A stretch of 64,000 bases of DNA, taken from positions 62,001 to 126,000 of the forward strand of contig NZ_JAMXMB010000011.1 of the NCBI RefSeq assembly GCF_024055635.1, in the 5' to 3' direction. Origin of the DNA: Microbacterium yannicii (GTDB lineage Bacteria; Actinomycetota; Actinomycetes; Actinomycetales; Microbacteriaceae). The first letter of the stretch is position 1. Each line of letters starts with the position of its first letter. A model generated the notes under the pieces. It saw only the letters and a list, made by a program, of their open reading frames with translations. It had not been told where the DNA came from and searched no databases. This document shows, one piece after another, positions 54,143 through 63,306 of this stretch. A program made the translations under genes and the position numbers.

Positions 54143-54697
54143 CGTTCTGTTTGCATCCAATTCAGTTGGTGCCAGGGTGTTGTGCCTCACCAGCGATTCG
54201 TTGGGCCTGAGCCTTGACCCGCCGTTGCACACCATCGGAGGCGCTTCGCGATCGACTGAGCACTCTGTCTGATCCGCGTGAGTCCGCGGTTCCGTAGCAG
54301 CAGGTTGGCAACACCTGCCGAGTGTGGGATAGCCGGAGGCGGCGCAACATTTGCTGGAGGCCGGAGGCCAGCGGGCTGACTCGGAGTCGAAGTCGCGTTC
54401 GCGGGTTCCGGACGTCCGGACCCACGGAATCCTCGTATGTTGCCCTTGTGTCGCCTGCGGCGCGTGAGCGGCGCGCCTGTCCCCCGTCCCGCCCATGGGC
54501 ATCAAACCCACGGGAGGGGCGTGACAATGCCTTCCGCAGTCGGTCCCGCTGCGACCGTCTGCCTGCCCGCTTGGGACCCATGTCCCAGTGGCCGTGGAAC
54601 ACAAGCTCCACTGAGCGGTGGCCATCCTCGCTGGGCAGAATCTGGATCCTGCGATCTGGCCACGCCGCACGGCGCACATACGGACCCCACACCAGCG

Positions 54698-54711
54698 CAA
54701 CTCGAGTAGAT
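54698..54711 (+). promoter_or_regulatory. Weaker copy of the CTACTCGTGTAGAT operator
   Basis: CAACTCGAGTAGAT matches 12 of 14 positions of the operator word, about 85 bp before the nucleoside hydrolase gene. Confidence 0.4.
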
Positions 54712-54729
54712 TCTGACTTGCAGGCGCGA

Positions 54730-54743
54730 ATCTACACGAGTAG
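54730..54743 (-). promoter_or_regulatory. Operator-like word upstream of the nucleoside hydrolase operon
   Basis: ATCTACACGAGTAG is the exact reverse complement of CTACTCGTGTAGAT found twice at 63,233-63,267. The core CTAC-TCGT-GTAG is an imperfect palindrome with a central CG, the usual centre of LacI-family operators. It lies about 55 bp before the start. Confidence 0.6.
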
Positions 54744-54796
54744 CATCGTGGACGATCGACCCAGCGACCTACTTTGGTCTCGCGAGTTAGGAACAG

Positions 54797-55702
54797 ATGA
54801 GCCAGTCACCGCAGACTGCCCACACACCGGTGGACAGCATTCTTGAAGAATTCGTCCTGGACACCGACATCGGTACGGACGTGGACGATCTCCTTGCGCT
54901 GTCGATGGTCTTCGGCTCTCCCGAGCTCGCCATTCGTGCCGTCACGACCGTGTACGGCGACGTAGCCTTGCGGGCCCGCATAGTGGCGAAGACCTACTCG
55001 GCAGCGGGTCGGCCGCAGCCGCCGATCGCGCCGGGGTTCGCTGAGACGCTGTCGGGACGCGACGTGTGGTGGCCAGGCCACGAGGGGGCGACCATCACCG
55101 ACCTCGACGCGCAGACCTATCGCTCCGACTCTTCAGCCATCGAGCTGTTGGCTGCGAGCCCGACGGTCCTGGCGATCGGGCCGCTGACCAACATCGCCGT
55201 CGCGGTGCGGCGCCCGGAGTGCGTCACCGGACGAGTCGTCCTCATGGGCGGTGAGTTCGCAAGCGGCACCATCGAGCACAACATCCGCTGTGACGTCGAC
55301 GCGGCCCGTGCGCTGTTCGGCGCGGGCCTGCCCGTCGTGGCGGTCGGGCTCGAGCAGACCGGCCGGGTCCGTCTCGGGCACGAGGAGCTCGCGCGAATCG
55401 AAGCGGCGGGCGCCCTCGGCGAACTGGTCGGCAGAGAGATGAAACGGTTCTGGGAGTTCGCCGAGCAGGACTACAACGTGCCACACGATCCGATCGCGGT
55501 GCTCACCCTTGCGCGCCCCGACCTGTTCGAGTTCACCTCGGGCACCGTGACTGTCGCCGACGACGGCGTCACCAAGTTCCGCGCCCACCCGGACGGCGTC
55601 CACACGATCGTCACCGATATGGACACGGATGCCGTGGCATCCGAGATCACCCGACGAATTCTCGCCGCGGCCGGGATCGCCGCTGCGCGAATCCATTCCT
55701 GA
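54797..55702 (+). CDS. Nucleoside hydrolase (inosine-uridine preferring type)
   Basis: The 301-residue protein has the calcium-binding DTDIGTDVDDLLAL motif (about 22-35), VTTVYGD, VLAIGPLTNIAVAVRRPE, VLMGGEFASGTIEHNIRCDV and the His in NVPHDPIAVLTLARPDLF. The family hydrolyses the N-glycosidic bond of ribonucleosides. An AGGAA ribosome-binding site precedes the ATG. It is first in an operon with a sugar-type ABC importer, a PfkB kinase and a second hydrolase-like gene. Base release from imported nucleosides and phosphorylation of the freed ribose is the likely pathway. Confidence 0.92.
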   Translation: MSQSPQTAHTPVDSILEEFVLDTDIGTDVDDLLALSMVFGSPELAIRAVTTVYGDVALRARIVAKTYSAAGRPQPPIAPGFAETLSGRDVWWPGHEGATITDLDAQTYRSDSSAIELLAASPTVLAIGPLTNIAVAVRRPECVTGRVVLMGGEFASGTIEHNIRCDVDAARALFGAGLPVVAVGLEQTGRVRLGHEELARIEAAGALGELVGREMKRFWEFAEQDYNVPHDPIAVLTLARPDLFEFTSGTVTVADDGVTKFRAHPDGVHTIVTDMDTDAVASEITRRILAAAGIAAARIHS

Positions 55703-55738
55703 ACTCCACCCTGCAAACACTCGACGAGGAGAGAATCC

Positions 55739-57043
55739 ATGCAGAAGAACAGAGCACTTCATGTGTCATTCGTCGCCGGTGCAACGCTGGCGGCTCTGAC
55801 GCTCAGCGGCTGCGCCGGTGCGAACCCGAGCGACGGCGCAGCCGATGGCGACAAGGTCACCTTGACGTTCGCCAACGCGGATCCGGCCGAGACCTGGGCG
55901 AAGGTGATCGACGCATTCGAGAAGGAGCACCCCGACATCCATGTCAAGCAGCTCAACATCCCCTACGCGCAATACACCAGCACCATCAACCAGCGCCTCG
56001 GTGGAGGCGGAGGCGGCATCGACGTCATGGTGGTCGACGCCGGTGGTGCGGCGATGGATTGGACGAACCGCGGATTCCTCGCCGATCTGAGCAACCTCAA
56101 GGATGACGCGGTGGCAGCTGCTGTGTCCGAGAGCATGGTCACCGCCCGGGAGGTCGACGGCGTTCTGCGCGCGATCGAACCGTGGACCACATCACAGTTC
56201 CTCTACTACAACACCGACCTCTTGGAAGCGGCCGGAGTCGAACCACCCTCGAGCGAGCCGAGCGAACCGTGGACGTATGAGGAGCTCACGCAAGCCGCCC
56301 GCGAAGTGAAAGAGGCCGGAGTCACCGAGTATCCGTTCCTCTTCGACCAGTGGGACAGCTACTACCAGCTCCAGATGGTCGGGCGGTCTGCCGGCGGTGG
56401 CGACGGCATCGACGAGGAGGGGGTCGTCGACTTCTCCAATGCCGGGTGGCAAAAGGCGCTCACCTGGTACCACTCGCTGTTCGAGGAAGGGCTGTCGCCT
56501 CGCGGCATCACCAACGACAAGAACGGCGCGCTCTTTCAGAACGGAAAGGCCGCGTTCATGATCTCGGGCCCGTGGGGCGTCGCCGTCAACGGGGCAGGCG
56601 ACATCAACTGGGGCGTGGCGCCCGCACCGTACTTCGAAGGGGGCGAGGCCGCCACCTCGACCGACTCGTGGGGTGTCGGCATCGCGGAGAAGACCGAGAA
56701 TCGCGAAGCCGCCGACGAGTTCCTTCGGTATCTGACGATCGACCCCACCGGAAACGCGGAGTCGGCAGAAGTAGCGGGCATCACGCCCACCAACAAGGAC
56801 GCGTATGCCGAGTACGCGGAGCGTGTCAGCGCCGTCGCGGGCGAGGCATCCGCTCCCTTTGGCGCGATCATGGAGTACCAACTCCAGAACAATGCCGTTC
56901 ACCGCCCGATCGTCGTCGGCTACAGCGTCTTCGAGCCAGGAGCGAACCTGATGTTCTCGGACATCCGCAACGGCTCCGATCCCGCCGAACGCGCCGCTCA
57001 GGCCGACAAAGAGATCACCGCTCAGATCGAACGACTGAAGTAA
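55739..57043 (+). CDS. ABC sugar/nucleoside-binding lipoprotein (family 1 SBP)
   Basis: The 434-residue protein has a lipoprotein signal (LTLSGC, Cys25) and an extracellular solute-binding fold of the carbohydrate family: VTLTFANADPAETWAKVIDA, DVMVVDAGGAAMDWTNRGFL, and GKAAFMISGPWGVAVNGAGD. GAGGAG stands 8 bp before the ATG. It pairs with two MalF/MalG-type permeases downstream. The ATPase is not in the operon, so a shared MsiK-type ATPase elsewhere in the genome is probably used, as is common in actinobacteria. Confidence 0.93.
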   Translation: MQKNRALHVSFVAGATLAALTLSGCAGANPSDGAADGDKVTLTFANADPAETWAKVIDAFEKEHPDIHVKQLNIPYAQYTSTINQRLGGGGGGIDVMVVDAGGAAMDWTNRGFLADLSNLKDDAVAAAVSESMVTAREVDGVLRAIEPWTTSQFLYYNTDLLEAAGVEPPSSEPSEPWTYEELTQAAREVKEAGVTEYPFLFDQWDSYYQLQMVGRSAGGGDGIDEEGVVDFSNAGWQKALTWYHSLFEEGLSPRGITNDKNGALFQNGKAAFMISGPWGVAVNGAGDINWGVAPAPYFEGGEAATSTDSWGVGIAEKTENREAADEFLRYLTIDPTGNAESAEVAGITPTNKDAYAEYAERVSAVAGEASAPFGAIMEYQLQNNAVHRPIVVGYSVFEPGANLMFSDIRNGSDPAERAAQADKEITAQIERLK

Positions 57044-57050
57044 GGCAGCT

Positions 57051-58010
57051 ATGAGCACCACGATGCAACGGCATCGGGAAGGGGCGGCGGATCCTGCCGG
57101 GTCCGCCGCCCCGCTTCCTCCCGACCGACGAAAGACACGTCGAAGCCGCGCCGCCCGGACGACACTGATGGCGCTGCTCATGCTCGCGCCGGCGCTTCTG
57201 GCGCTCGTGTTCATGCGCGTGCTGCCGATGATCACCGCGGTCGGGCAGAGCTTTCAGACCACGTCGCTAGCGACCGGCGTTACCTCGTTCGCCGGCATCG
57301 AGAACTATGCATACCTCTTCACGGACCCGGGCTTCCACTCGGTGCTGCTCGTGACTCTCGTGTTCAACCTCGTCCTGAACCCGGTCATCGTCGTGCTCTC
57401 CGCTGCGCTCGCACTGCTGACGGTGCAGAACGTGCCTCTTGTCGGTCTCTGGCGCTCCCTGATCTTCGTGCCTGCGGCCGTTCCCGGCGCGGTGGTCGCG
57501 CTCATCTGGTCTACGGCGCTTCAGCCGGACGGCCTGGTCAACGCGATCCTCGAGACGGTAGGGCTTCCGCCACAGCCCTTCCTGACGTCCGCGAACCAGG
57601 CGGCCTTCTCGATCGGGCTGATGGTCACGTGGGGTGCCATCGGCTATTGGATGATCTTCATCATCGCCGGACTGAAGGACATCCCCGACAGCCTCTACGA
57701 GGCGGCAGCTCTCGACGGCGCCGGATGGTGGCGTCGACTCTTCTCCATCACCCTGCCGCTCCTCAAGCGCCCGATGTCCTTCGTGCTCATCGCCTGCACG
57801 GTCGGATCGTTCCTCATCTTCGCGCCCGTGCAGGTGCTCACCAAAGGTGGGCCGAACGGTGCGACGAACTTCATCATGTACGACATCTACAACCGCGCGT
57901 ACCTGCTCAACGATCTAGGCGTCGGTCAGGCCGAGGTGGTCGTCCTGATGCTGCTCCTGTCGGTCATCGTCGCCATCCAGTTCCGTCTCCTCCGGGAGGA
58001 CAGGCGATGA
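57051..58010 (+). CDS. ABC sugar permease, MalF type
   Basis: The 319-residue protein has an N-terminal basic/proline-rich extension (about 1-40) and six spans. The EAA coupling loop is DSLYEAAALDGAGWWRRLFS, continuing ITLPLLKRPM. The spans fit the MalF-like first permease of carbohydrate importers. The end overlaps the next permease start by 4 bp (ATGA). Confidence 0.92.
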   Translation: MSTTMQRHREGAADPAGSAAPLPPDRRKTRRSRAARTTLMALLMLAPALLALVFMRVLPMITAVGQSFQTTSLATGVTSFAGIENYAYLFTDPGFHSVLLVTLVFNLVLNPVIVVLSAALALLTVQNVPLVGLWRSLIFVPAAVPGAVVALIWSTALQPDGLVNAILETVGLPPQPFLTSANQAAFSIGLMVTWGAIGYWMIFIIAGLKDIPDSLYEAAALDGAGWWRRLFSITLPLLKRPMSFVLIACTVGSFLIFAPVQVLTKGGPNGATNFIMYDIYNRAYLLNDLGVGQAEVVVLMLLLSVIVAIQFRLLREDRR

Positions 58011-58843
58011 GGCGCTCTCGCGGTGCAACGATCACGTTGTCGATGGCGGGAGGACTCATCGCCATCGCGGTCTTCCTGCCCCTGTGGTGGGTCTTCGTGT
58101 CTTCCACTCGCCCGGGGAACACCTACGTCGAGAACATGACGCCGCTGTCGTGGCTCGCATTCATCCCGTGGGGCGGCGACCTGACGAATTACGCCGGCCT
58201 GTTGAGCGGTCCGTTCGTCGTGGGGCTGTTCAACAGCTTCCTGGTGGCGGGCGCGACGATCCTGTTCGGCCTGATCATCGCCGTGCCGGCCGCCTACGCG
58301 CTCGCAACACTGCAGTTCCGTGGGCGCGGACTGATCTTCACCTTCATCGTGATCGTCGCCATGATCCCCTTCGACGCGATCGCGATTCCGCTGTCCGCGC
58401 TGTTCCAAGGCTGGGGCCTGTCGGACTCGTACGCGGGCCTGGTCCTCCCCGCCCTCGCCAACGGCTTCGCGATCTTCGTACTCCGCCAGTTCTTTCTCGG
58501 CATCCCATCTGAGCTGATGGATGCTGCCGAGGTCGACGGTCTGGGCACCCTCGGAACCCTGTGGCGCATCGTGCTGCCGCTGTCGAAGCCGGCTCTCATC
58601 GGCGCCGGGATGATGCTCTTCCTCTCTCAGTGGCAGGCGTACCTCTGGCCGCTCCTGATCGGCACATCGCCCGAACGGCAGCTGGCGCCCATCGCGCTGG
58701 CGAACCTCAGCACGATGTTCACGGTCGATCTCGGACAGATCCTTGCGGGGTCGTTCGTACTCAGCGTGATCCCGATGATCCTTCTCCTGTTCTTCCAGAA
58801 GCAGTACACCCAGTCGCTCTCGACGACAGGACTCAAGGGATGA
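58007..58843 (+). CDS. ABC sugar permease, MalG type
   Basis: The 278-residue protein has six spans and the EAA-type loop PSELMDAAEVDGLGTLGTLW, continuing RIVLPLSKPAL. LPLWWVFVSSTRPGNTYVEN is typical of MalG-like partners. It overlaps both neighbours by 4 bp (ATGA), indicating tight translational coupling in the operon. Confidence 0.92.
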   Translation: MRRSRGATITLSMAGGLIAIAVFLPLWWVFVSSTRPGNTYVENMTPLSWLAFIPWGGDLTNYAGLLSGPFVVGLFNSFLVAGATILFGLIIAVPAAYALATLQFRGRGLIFTFIVIVAMIPFDAIAIPLSALFQGWGLSDSYAGLVLPALANGFAIFVLRQFFLGIPSELMDAAEVDGLGTLGTLWRIVLPLSKPALIGAGMMLFLSQWQAYLWPLLIGTSPERQLAPIALANLSTMFTVDLGQILAGSFVLSVIPMILLLFFQKQYTQSLSTTGLKG

Positions 58844-59769
58844 ACCTCGATGTCGTCGTGGTCGGCTCGCTCAACCTCGACCGCACGTACACGATGCCGA
58901 TGCTCCCCGATGCGGGCGAGACTCTGCACGCGACGGGAACCATGGTGTCGTCCGGAGGAAAGGGTGCCAATCAGGCGGTCGCCGCGTCCAAACTCGGCGC
59001 ACGCGTCGCGTTGGCGGGCGCTGTCGGATGCGACGACGCGGGGGATGCCGTGCTGGGCGCGGTCTCCCGGGCAGGTGTCGATACGTCGCTGGTGCGCCGC
59101 ATCCCCGATGCGCCCACCGGTGAGGCGGTCATCCTCGTCGATGGCGAGGGCCGGAACTTCATCGTCGTGACGGAGGGCGCCAACGCGGCCGCGGTTGCGC
59201 CGGAGCCATCGGCCGCGGTTGAAGCGAAGGTCGTCGTCGGCGGGTTCGAGGTTCGCGACGAGAGCGTGATCGGAGCCGCCGCGCTCGCGGAGTCCGTCGG
59301 GGCGCTGTTCGTCCTCAATCCCTCCCCGTTTCGTCCCCTGCCTGCGGCGATCGCGGGACGTGTGGACGTTCTGGTCGTGAACGAGCATGAACTCGCAGAA
59401 GCAGCGGGGGTGGACGTCGACACCGAGTCGGACGCCGCTCTGGCGAGCGCGCGTGCCGATCTGGGGGCGGCGGCCCTCGTGGTCACCCTGGGCGCCCGGG
59501 GAGCGGTGGCCGTCGCAGACGACGGCTCCGTCGTGCGTGTGCCCGCCGTCACCGTTCAGGCCACCGACACGAGCGGAGCCGGCGACGCGTTCATGGGTGC
59601 GCTGGTGGCGCGAATGGCGGCCGGTGCGTCGATGGTGGATGCCGTGGCCTTCGCTGCTGCGGTCGGCAGCTACTCGGCGACCAACCCCGGCACCCAGCTC
59701 TCGTATCCCACGCTCGCCGAGCTGGAGGGCTGGATGGTGCTCCCGCCCGCCGTGAGGAGGCGGATGTGA
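58840..59769 (+). CDS. PfkB-family sugar kinase (ribokinase-like)
   Basis: The 309-residue protein has the two PfkB signatures: SGGKGANQAVAASKLGARVA (about 38-57) and DTSGAGDAFMGALVARMA near the C-terminus with the catalytic Asp. VVVGSLNLDRTYTMP at the start is ribokinase-like. In context it should phosphorylate the ribose or another pentose freed by the nucleoside hydrolase. It is coupled to the permease by a 4-bp overlap and to the next gene likewise. A nucleoside kinase role is an alternative. Confidence 0.92.
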   Translation: MNLDVVVVGSLNLDRTYTMPMLPDAGETLHATGTMVSSGGKGANQAVAASKLGARVALAGAVGCDDAGDAVLGAVSRAGVDTSLVRRIPDAPTGEAVILVDGEGRNFIVVTEGANAAAVAPEPSAAVEAKVVVGGFEVRDESVIGAAALAESVGALFVLNPSPFRPLPAAIAGRVDVLVVNEHELAEAAGVDVDTESDAALASARADLGAAALVVTLGARGAVAVADDGSVVRVPAVTVQATDTSGAGDAFMGALVARMAAGASMVDAVAFAAAVGSYSATNPGTQLSYPTLAELEGWMVLPPAVRRRM

Positions 59770-60893
59770 GAACACCCGTGATCGTGGTCACCGATCTGTA
59801 CCAGCCCCCGGAAGACCCCGGCGACAACTTCGACATCGTTCTGCCCTTCGCGTGGGACCGGATCGATCTCCGCGCGGTCGTTCTCGATGTCTCGGTGGAG
59901 AAGCGCGACTCGAAGCGCGAAGGGGTGCCCGGCTATCCCGGTCCCCGTGAGCCCGGCATCATCCCGCTGGCACAGCTCAATGCCCTCTTCGGCGCATCCG
60001 TTCCCTCAGGAGTGTCGCCGTTCGCGCGCATGCGTCACGGCGAGGATCAGATGCGGGATGCCCCTCCCTTTCAGCAGGCAGGGCCTGAACTCATCCTTCG
60101 AACCCTGTGGGAGTCGGAGCGACGCATCGAGATCATGTCGTTCGGATCTGCCCGGCCGATCGCGGTGGCCTTCAACCGCGAGCCCGATCTCTTTCGCGAG
60201 AAGGTCGCGCGGATCCACCTCAGCGCGGGCTCCGAGACGCTCGACTATCTCGAATGGAACGTCTATCTCGACCCGATCGCCGTCACGCGGCTTGTGAGGT
60301 CGGACCTCCCGATGGCGCTCTACCCTTGCGCCACTGCCGTGGACTGCTTCTCGTACGGCACGCACAACACTCTGTGGTGGCTGGAGGACTTCACCTGGCT
60401 TGACAGTTTGGATCCCGCCGTGCGCCGTTACCTTCTCTACGGGCTTGGCGCCTCGACCAGGATCGACTTCCTGCGCGCGCTCGATGAGGACCCACCTCAC
60501 GAGATGGTCCGCCATGTCTATGGCCGACGCCACGCGGTATGGGAGACGGCGGCGTGGGTGGAAGCATCCCGCTCCGCCATCGTCCGTCGCGAGGACGGGA
60601 CGCACGCGATCATCGGTCGAGAGGAGGTGCTGCCGAACGACACCGTGATTCGCAACGAGCTCGTGCCGGCACGGCGCGAGGCGCACGACTCGGGCCTCTA
60701 TCTGTTCGACATCGAGGACTCCGACGGTCGAACGACAGTGTTCACGCGCGATGACCCCTACCAGTATGAGACGGCGCTGCGAGACGCGCTCCCGCGGCTG
60801 TACGCCTCGTTCGTCGCCGAAGGATGGCACGGAACCGCGACCGGCCGCCTGGCGGATGGGCCGCGAGTGCCGTACGCCGGCCCGCTGCACTGA
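59766..60893 (+). CDS. Nucleoside-hydrolase-fold protein of unknown substrate
   Basis: The 375-residue protein starts TPVIVVTDLYQPPEDPGDNF and then DIVLPFAWDRIDLRAVVLD, a stretched form of the DxDxxxDD site. It continues with EIMSFGSARPIAVAFNREPD and NVYLDPIAVTRLV, where a nucleoside hydrolase has the catalytic segment HDP. Length and motif spacing differ from true ribonucleoside hydrolases and recall the DUF1593-like branch. The GTG start overlaps the kinase by 4 bp. A role on a modified nucleoside or glycoside is inferred; activity is uncertain. Confidence 0.75.
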   Translation: MRTPVIVVTDLYQPPEDPGDNFDIVLPFAWDRIDLRAVVLDVSVEKRDSKREGVPGYPGPREPGIIPLAQLNALFGASVPSGVSPFARMRHGEDQMRDAPPFQQAGPELILRTLWESERRIEIMSFGSARPIAVAFNREPDLFREKVARIHLSAGSETLDYLEWNVYLDPIAVTRLVRSDLPMALYPCATAVDCFSYGTHNTLWWLEDFTWLDSLDPAVRRYLLYGLGASTRIDFLRALDEDPPHEMVRHVYGRRHAVWETAAWVEASRSAIVRREDGTHAIIGREEVLPNDTVIRNELVPARREAHDSGLYLFDIEDSDGRTTVFTRDDPYQYETALRDALPRLYASFVAEGWHGTATGRLADGPRVPYAGPLH

Positions 60894-60944
60894 CCGCCCT
60901 CGGGACCTGCCGACGTTCGACGCGCGGTCAGTTGGGGGCAGGTT

Positions 60945-61967
60945 TCAGTCAGCGTGTGGCATGGGCGGACACCCGCAGGAGTCGCGAACGACCAACGTGA
61001 CGGGGATCCTCGTCTGCACCGGCTGCTCGGGAGTGAGCACTGCGGCAAGGGCCGCCGATGCGAGCGCCGCGATCGGCTGCTCGATGGCGGTCAGCGGGGG
61101 ATCGCTGAAAACGGCGTCATCGGTGCCGTCGAACGAGATCACCGCCAGATCTTCGGGCACTCGCACGTGTGCCTCGCGCGCGGCCGCGAGAAGGCCGAGG
61201 GCCTGTACGTCGGATGCGACGAAGACCGCGTCGGGACGATCTGGGCGGGCGAGCAGCTCACGCCCGGCGTTCAGCCCGCCCGCGCGCGTGAAGTCCGAGC
61301 GGACGAGCAGGCCGTCGGTGCTGAGCCCCGCAGACGCGCACGCGTTCATCCACCCCTGCAGACGCGCGTCGGCTCCCGGAAGCGTAGCGAAACCGCCGAT
61401 GTGCGCGATGCGCCGTCGACCGTGCCAGACCAGATGCTGCACAGCCTTTTCGGCGCCGCCGAGGTCGTCGACGATGATCGACGTCTGCCCGGGCTGAACC
61501 CGCCTGTCGAGGTACACCGTTCGCGTGCCCCGTACGTCGGCTTCGGAGTTCGGTTCCAGGCTCGTGATGATCAGGCCATCGATCTGGTGACTCACAAGCG
61601 ACTCGATCTGGGCTCGCTCGCGCTCCAGGTCGTTGTTCGCGTCCCCCAGCATGAGCGCGTAGCCCGCGGTGAAGGCCTGGTCGGACAGTTCCCGCGCGAG
61701 GGCGCCGAAGAAGGTGTTGCTCACGTCAGGGACCACGACCCCCACGGCGTGCGCCCGTCGGAGCTTGAGCGCCCGCGCGAGAGCGTTGGGCCGGTAGCCG
61801 AGCTCGTTCATCGCGTTGACGACGCGCTCGCGAGTCGCCTCGGCGACAGGCCTCGGACCGTTGTTGACGACGTAGCTCACGACAGCCGTACTGACGCCCG
61901 CGAGCTTCGCGACGTCGGTGCGCGTCGCGTGCCGGTGCTCGTCTTGGCTCTCGCTGAGTGTCGTCAT
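60945..61967 (-). CDS. LacI-family regulator
   Basis: The 340-residue protein has the LacI HTH (RTDVAKLAGVSTAVVSYVVN, about residues 17-36) and the hinge helix NELGYRPNALARALK. A periplasmic-binding-like effector domain follows, with HAVGVVVPDVSNTFFGALAR and VISFDGTDDAVFSDPPLTAI. The end VRDSCGCPPMP is the usual LacI tail. It is convergent with the nucleoside hydrolase operon and probably controls it. The operator word with central CG at 54,730 and 63,233 is a likely target. Confidence 0.93.
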   Translation of the reverse strand: MTTLSESQDEHRHATRTDVAKLAGVSTAVVSYVVNNGPRPVAEATRERVVNAMNELGYRPNALARALKLRRAHAVGVVVPDVSNTFFGALARELSDQAFTAGYALMLGDANNDLERERAQIESLVSHQIDGLIITSLEPNSEADVRGTRTVYLDRRVQPGQTSIIVDDLGGAEKAVQHLVWHGRRRIAHIGGFATLPGADARLQGWMNACASAGLSTDGLLVRSDFTRAGGLNAGRELLARPDRPDAVFVASDVQALGLLAAAREAHVRVPEDLAVISFDGTDDAVFSDPPLTAIEQPIAALASAALAAVLTPEQPVQTRIPVTLVVRDSCGCPPMPHAD

Positions 61968-62069
61968 GGGATCCGCTTTCTGCTGGGTTCCGAGGATAGT
62001 CGCTGACCCGCGACGGCAGGGGAGCGAGCCGGCCCCGAACGCGGGGCTCGGTGCCGCCTCGTGGGAAGG

Positions 62070-63212
62070 TCAGCGCCTCTTCCGCAGTTCGCCGTCGATC
62101 GACCAGAGGTCGTAGGAGTAGAGCGAGTCGCACGTCGCTTGACTCCAGTCCTGGTCATCGACCGTGGGGAGGCTGGAGCAGCTCTTCGTGAAGACAACCG
62201 TGACATCATCCTTCGCGGCGAGGTTGCCCTTCCAATCACGTGCGAATCCGGCGTTGTGGTTGCGCGGGAAACCGGTCAGCGACTCATCGACGTCGCCCGC
62301 GGGCGTCCACACTCCGCGCCCCTTCACGAGGTCGTCGGCGTCGATTGCGGCGACCTGAACGGAGGGTCCGATCCACCATGGATTGTCCGTCGGATACGGG
62401 TGCTGCTCTCGCACCGTCAGAAAGCGGTCGCCTCGCTTGTCGTAGACGAGATCGAAGCCGTTGAGGTAGTCGGGCGCGCCGTCGGTGCCGGTCAGACCAG
62501 CCGTGGGCAGCAGCCTGGGTTCGCTGATCTTCGCCGACTCGGCAGCGCGGAGATCCACCGACACGACGAACGCACGGGTGCTGGTGTCGCCTTGCGTATA
62601 GCCCAGCAGCACCGTGCCCGGCTTGCCGGGCATGCTCACGGCCGTCGGCTGCCCGGCACCCCACTGATCGGTTCGATCGAACGTCACGACCGGATCCGGG
62701 AGCTTCACCCACGGGCCCTCCGGACGGTTCGCGAAAGCGACCCCGACCTGGTTGTGCGCACTGGCGTCGAGATCGTTGCCGAGGTAGAACATGGCGAGCC
62801 CGTACGTCGTGCCCTGGTAGCTGAACCTGCCCGCTACGACGCTCGGATCGCAGACGTGGAAGCTGTCCCACGCCGGAGACGGGGACGCCTGCAACACGGA
62901 GCGCGAGTCGACGACGACGCCGTCGACGATCTTCGTCAGGTAGATGTGGTCCTTGATCACCCGGAAGTCGTCGTTGTGGCAGCTCCAGATCCACTCGGTC
63001 GCTCCTTCTCGGATCACCGATGGGGCGTAGGAGTAGTACCCGTCGGCCGGTGCATACACCTCGTCGATGGACGAGGCGTCCCACTCGACAGGCGGTGCTC
63101 CGGTGTCAGCGAGAGCCGGGCCGCCGATCAGCGAGGCCGCGGTGACGGCGAATGCCGTCGCGGCGATGGCAAGAAATCCTCGACCGATGTGACGAGATCG
63201 TCGGTGCTTCAT
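62070..63212 (-). CDS. Secreted beta-propeller-like protein (paralogue 1)
   Basis: The protein has 380 residues from the ATG at 63,212, which has AAGGAG directly upstream; ATG 63,230 is also in frame. A signal peptide (about 1-35, ending GPALADTG) precedes a beta-rich secreted domain. Landmarks are YYSYAPSVI, WDSFHVCDPSVV, MFYLGNDL, HNQVGVAFANRPEGPWVKLP, WGAGQPTAVSMPGKPGTVLL and a Cys-rich C-terminus. The repeats recall five-bladed propellers of glycoside hydrolases, but I cannot name a family. It is divergent from a close paralogue at 63,307. Confidence 0.8.
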   Translation of the reverse strand: MKHRRSRHIGRGFLAIAATAFAVTAASLIGGPALADTGAPPVEWDASSIDEVYAPADGYYSYAPSVIREGATEWIWSCHNDDFRVIKDHIYLTKIVDGVVVDSRSVLQASPSPAWDSFHVCDPSVVAGRFSYQGTTYGLAMFYLGNDLDASAHNQVGVAFANRPEGPWVKLPDPVVTFDRTDQWGAGQPTAVSMPGKPGTVLLGYTQGDTSTRAFVVSVDLRAAESAKISEPRLLPTAGLTGTDGAPDYLNGFDLVYDKRGDRFLTVREQHPYPTDNPWWIGPSVQVAAIDADDLVKGRGVWTPAGDVDESLTGFPRNHNAGFARDWKGNLAAKDDVTVVFTKSCSSLPTVDDQDWSQATCDSLYSYDLWSIDGELRKRR

Positions 63213-63232
63213 TGCGCTCCTTATCTTCATGG

Positions 63233-63246
63233 CTACTCGTGTAGAT
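63233..63246 (+). promoter_or_regulatory. Operator-like word CTACTCGTGTAGAT, copy 1
   Basis: This is the first of two identical 14-bp words in the divergent gap of the secreted genes, with the copies 21 bp apart (two helical turns). Confidence 0.6.
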
Positions 63247-63253
63247 CTTCATA

Positions 63254-63267
63254 CTACTCGTGTAGAT
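63254..63267 (+). promoter_or_regulatory. Operator-like word CTACTCGTGTAGAT, copy 2
   Basis: Identical to copy 1, and to the reverse complement of 54,730-54,743 upstream of the nucleoside hydrolase operon. Its core CTACTCGTGTAG is an imperfect palindrome around CG. Confidence 0.6.
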
Positions 63268-63306
63268 TACGGTACGCCAGGTTGCGATGAATCGAAGGAG
63301 ATCGTC

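Larger units (their letters stand above)
53432..54796. other. Gene-poor stretch spanning the right island junction
   Basis: No frame has convincing coding features. The stretch holds the second GCCCACA pair (53,946-53,963), attR (54,070-54,091) and its hairpin, and the operator-like sites before the nucleoside hydrolase operon. On the minus strand about 54,490-54,690 reads RRIQILPSEDGHRSVELVFH, then a GHWDMGP-type string, which could be a decayed gene, but no start, domain or continuation supports it. Confidence 0.55.

Noticed and set aside
54162..54692. Minus-strand frame of 176 codons in the right flank.
   Set aside because: Apart from a short stretch with gene-like residues it is Arg/Ser-rich, has no clear start or domain, and overlaps the displaced tRNA terminator region; kept only as a possible remnant.
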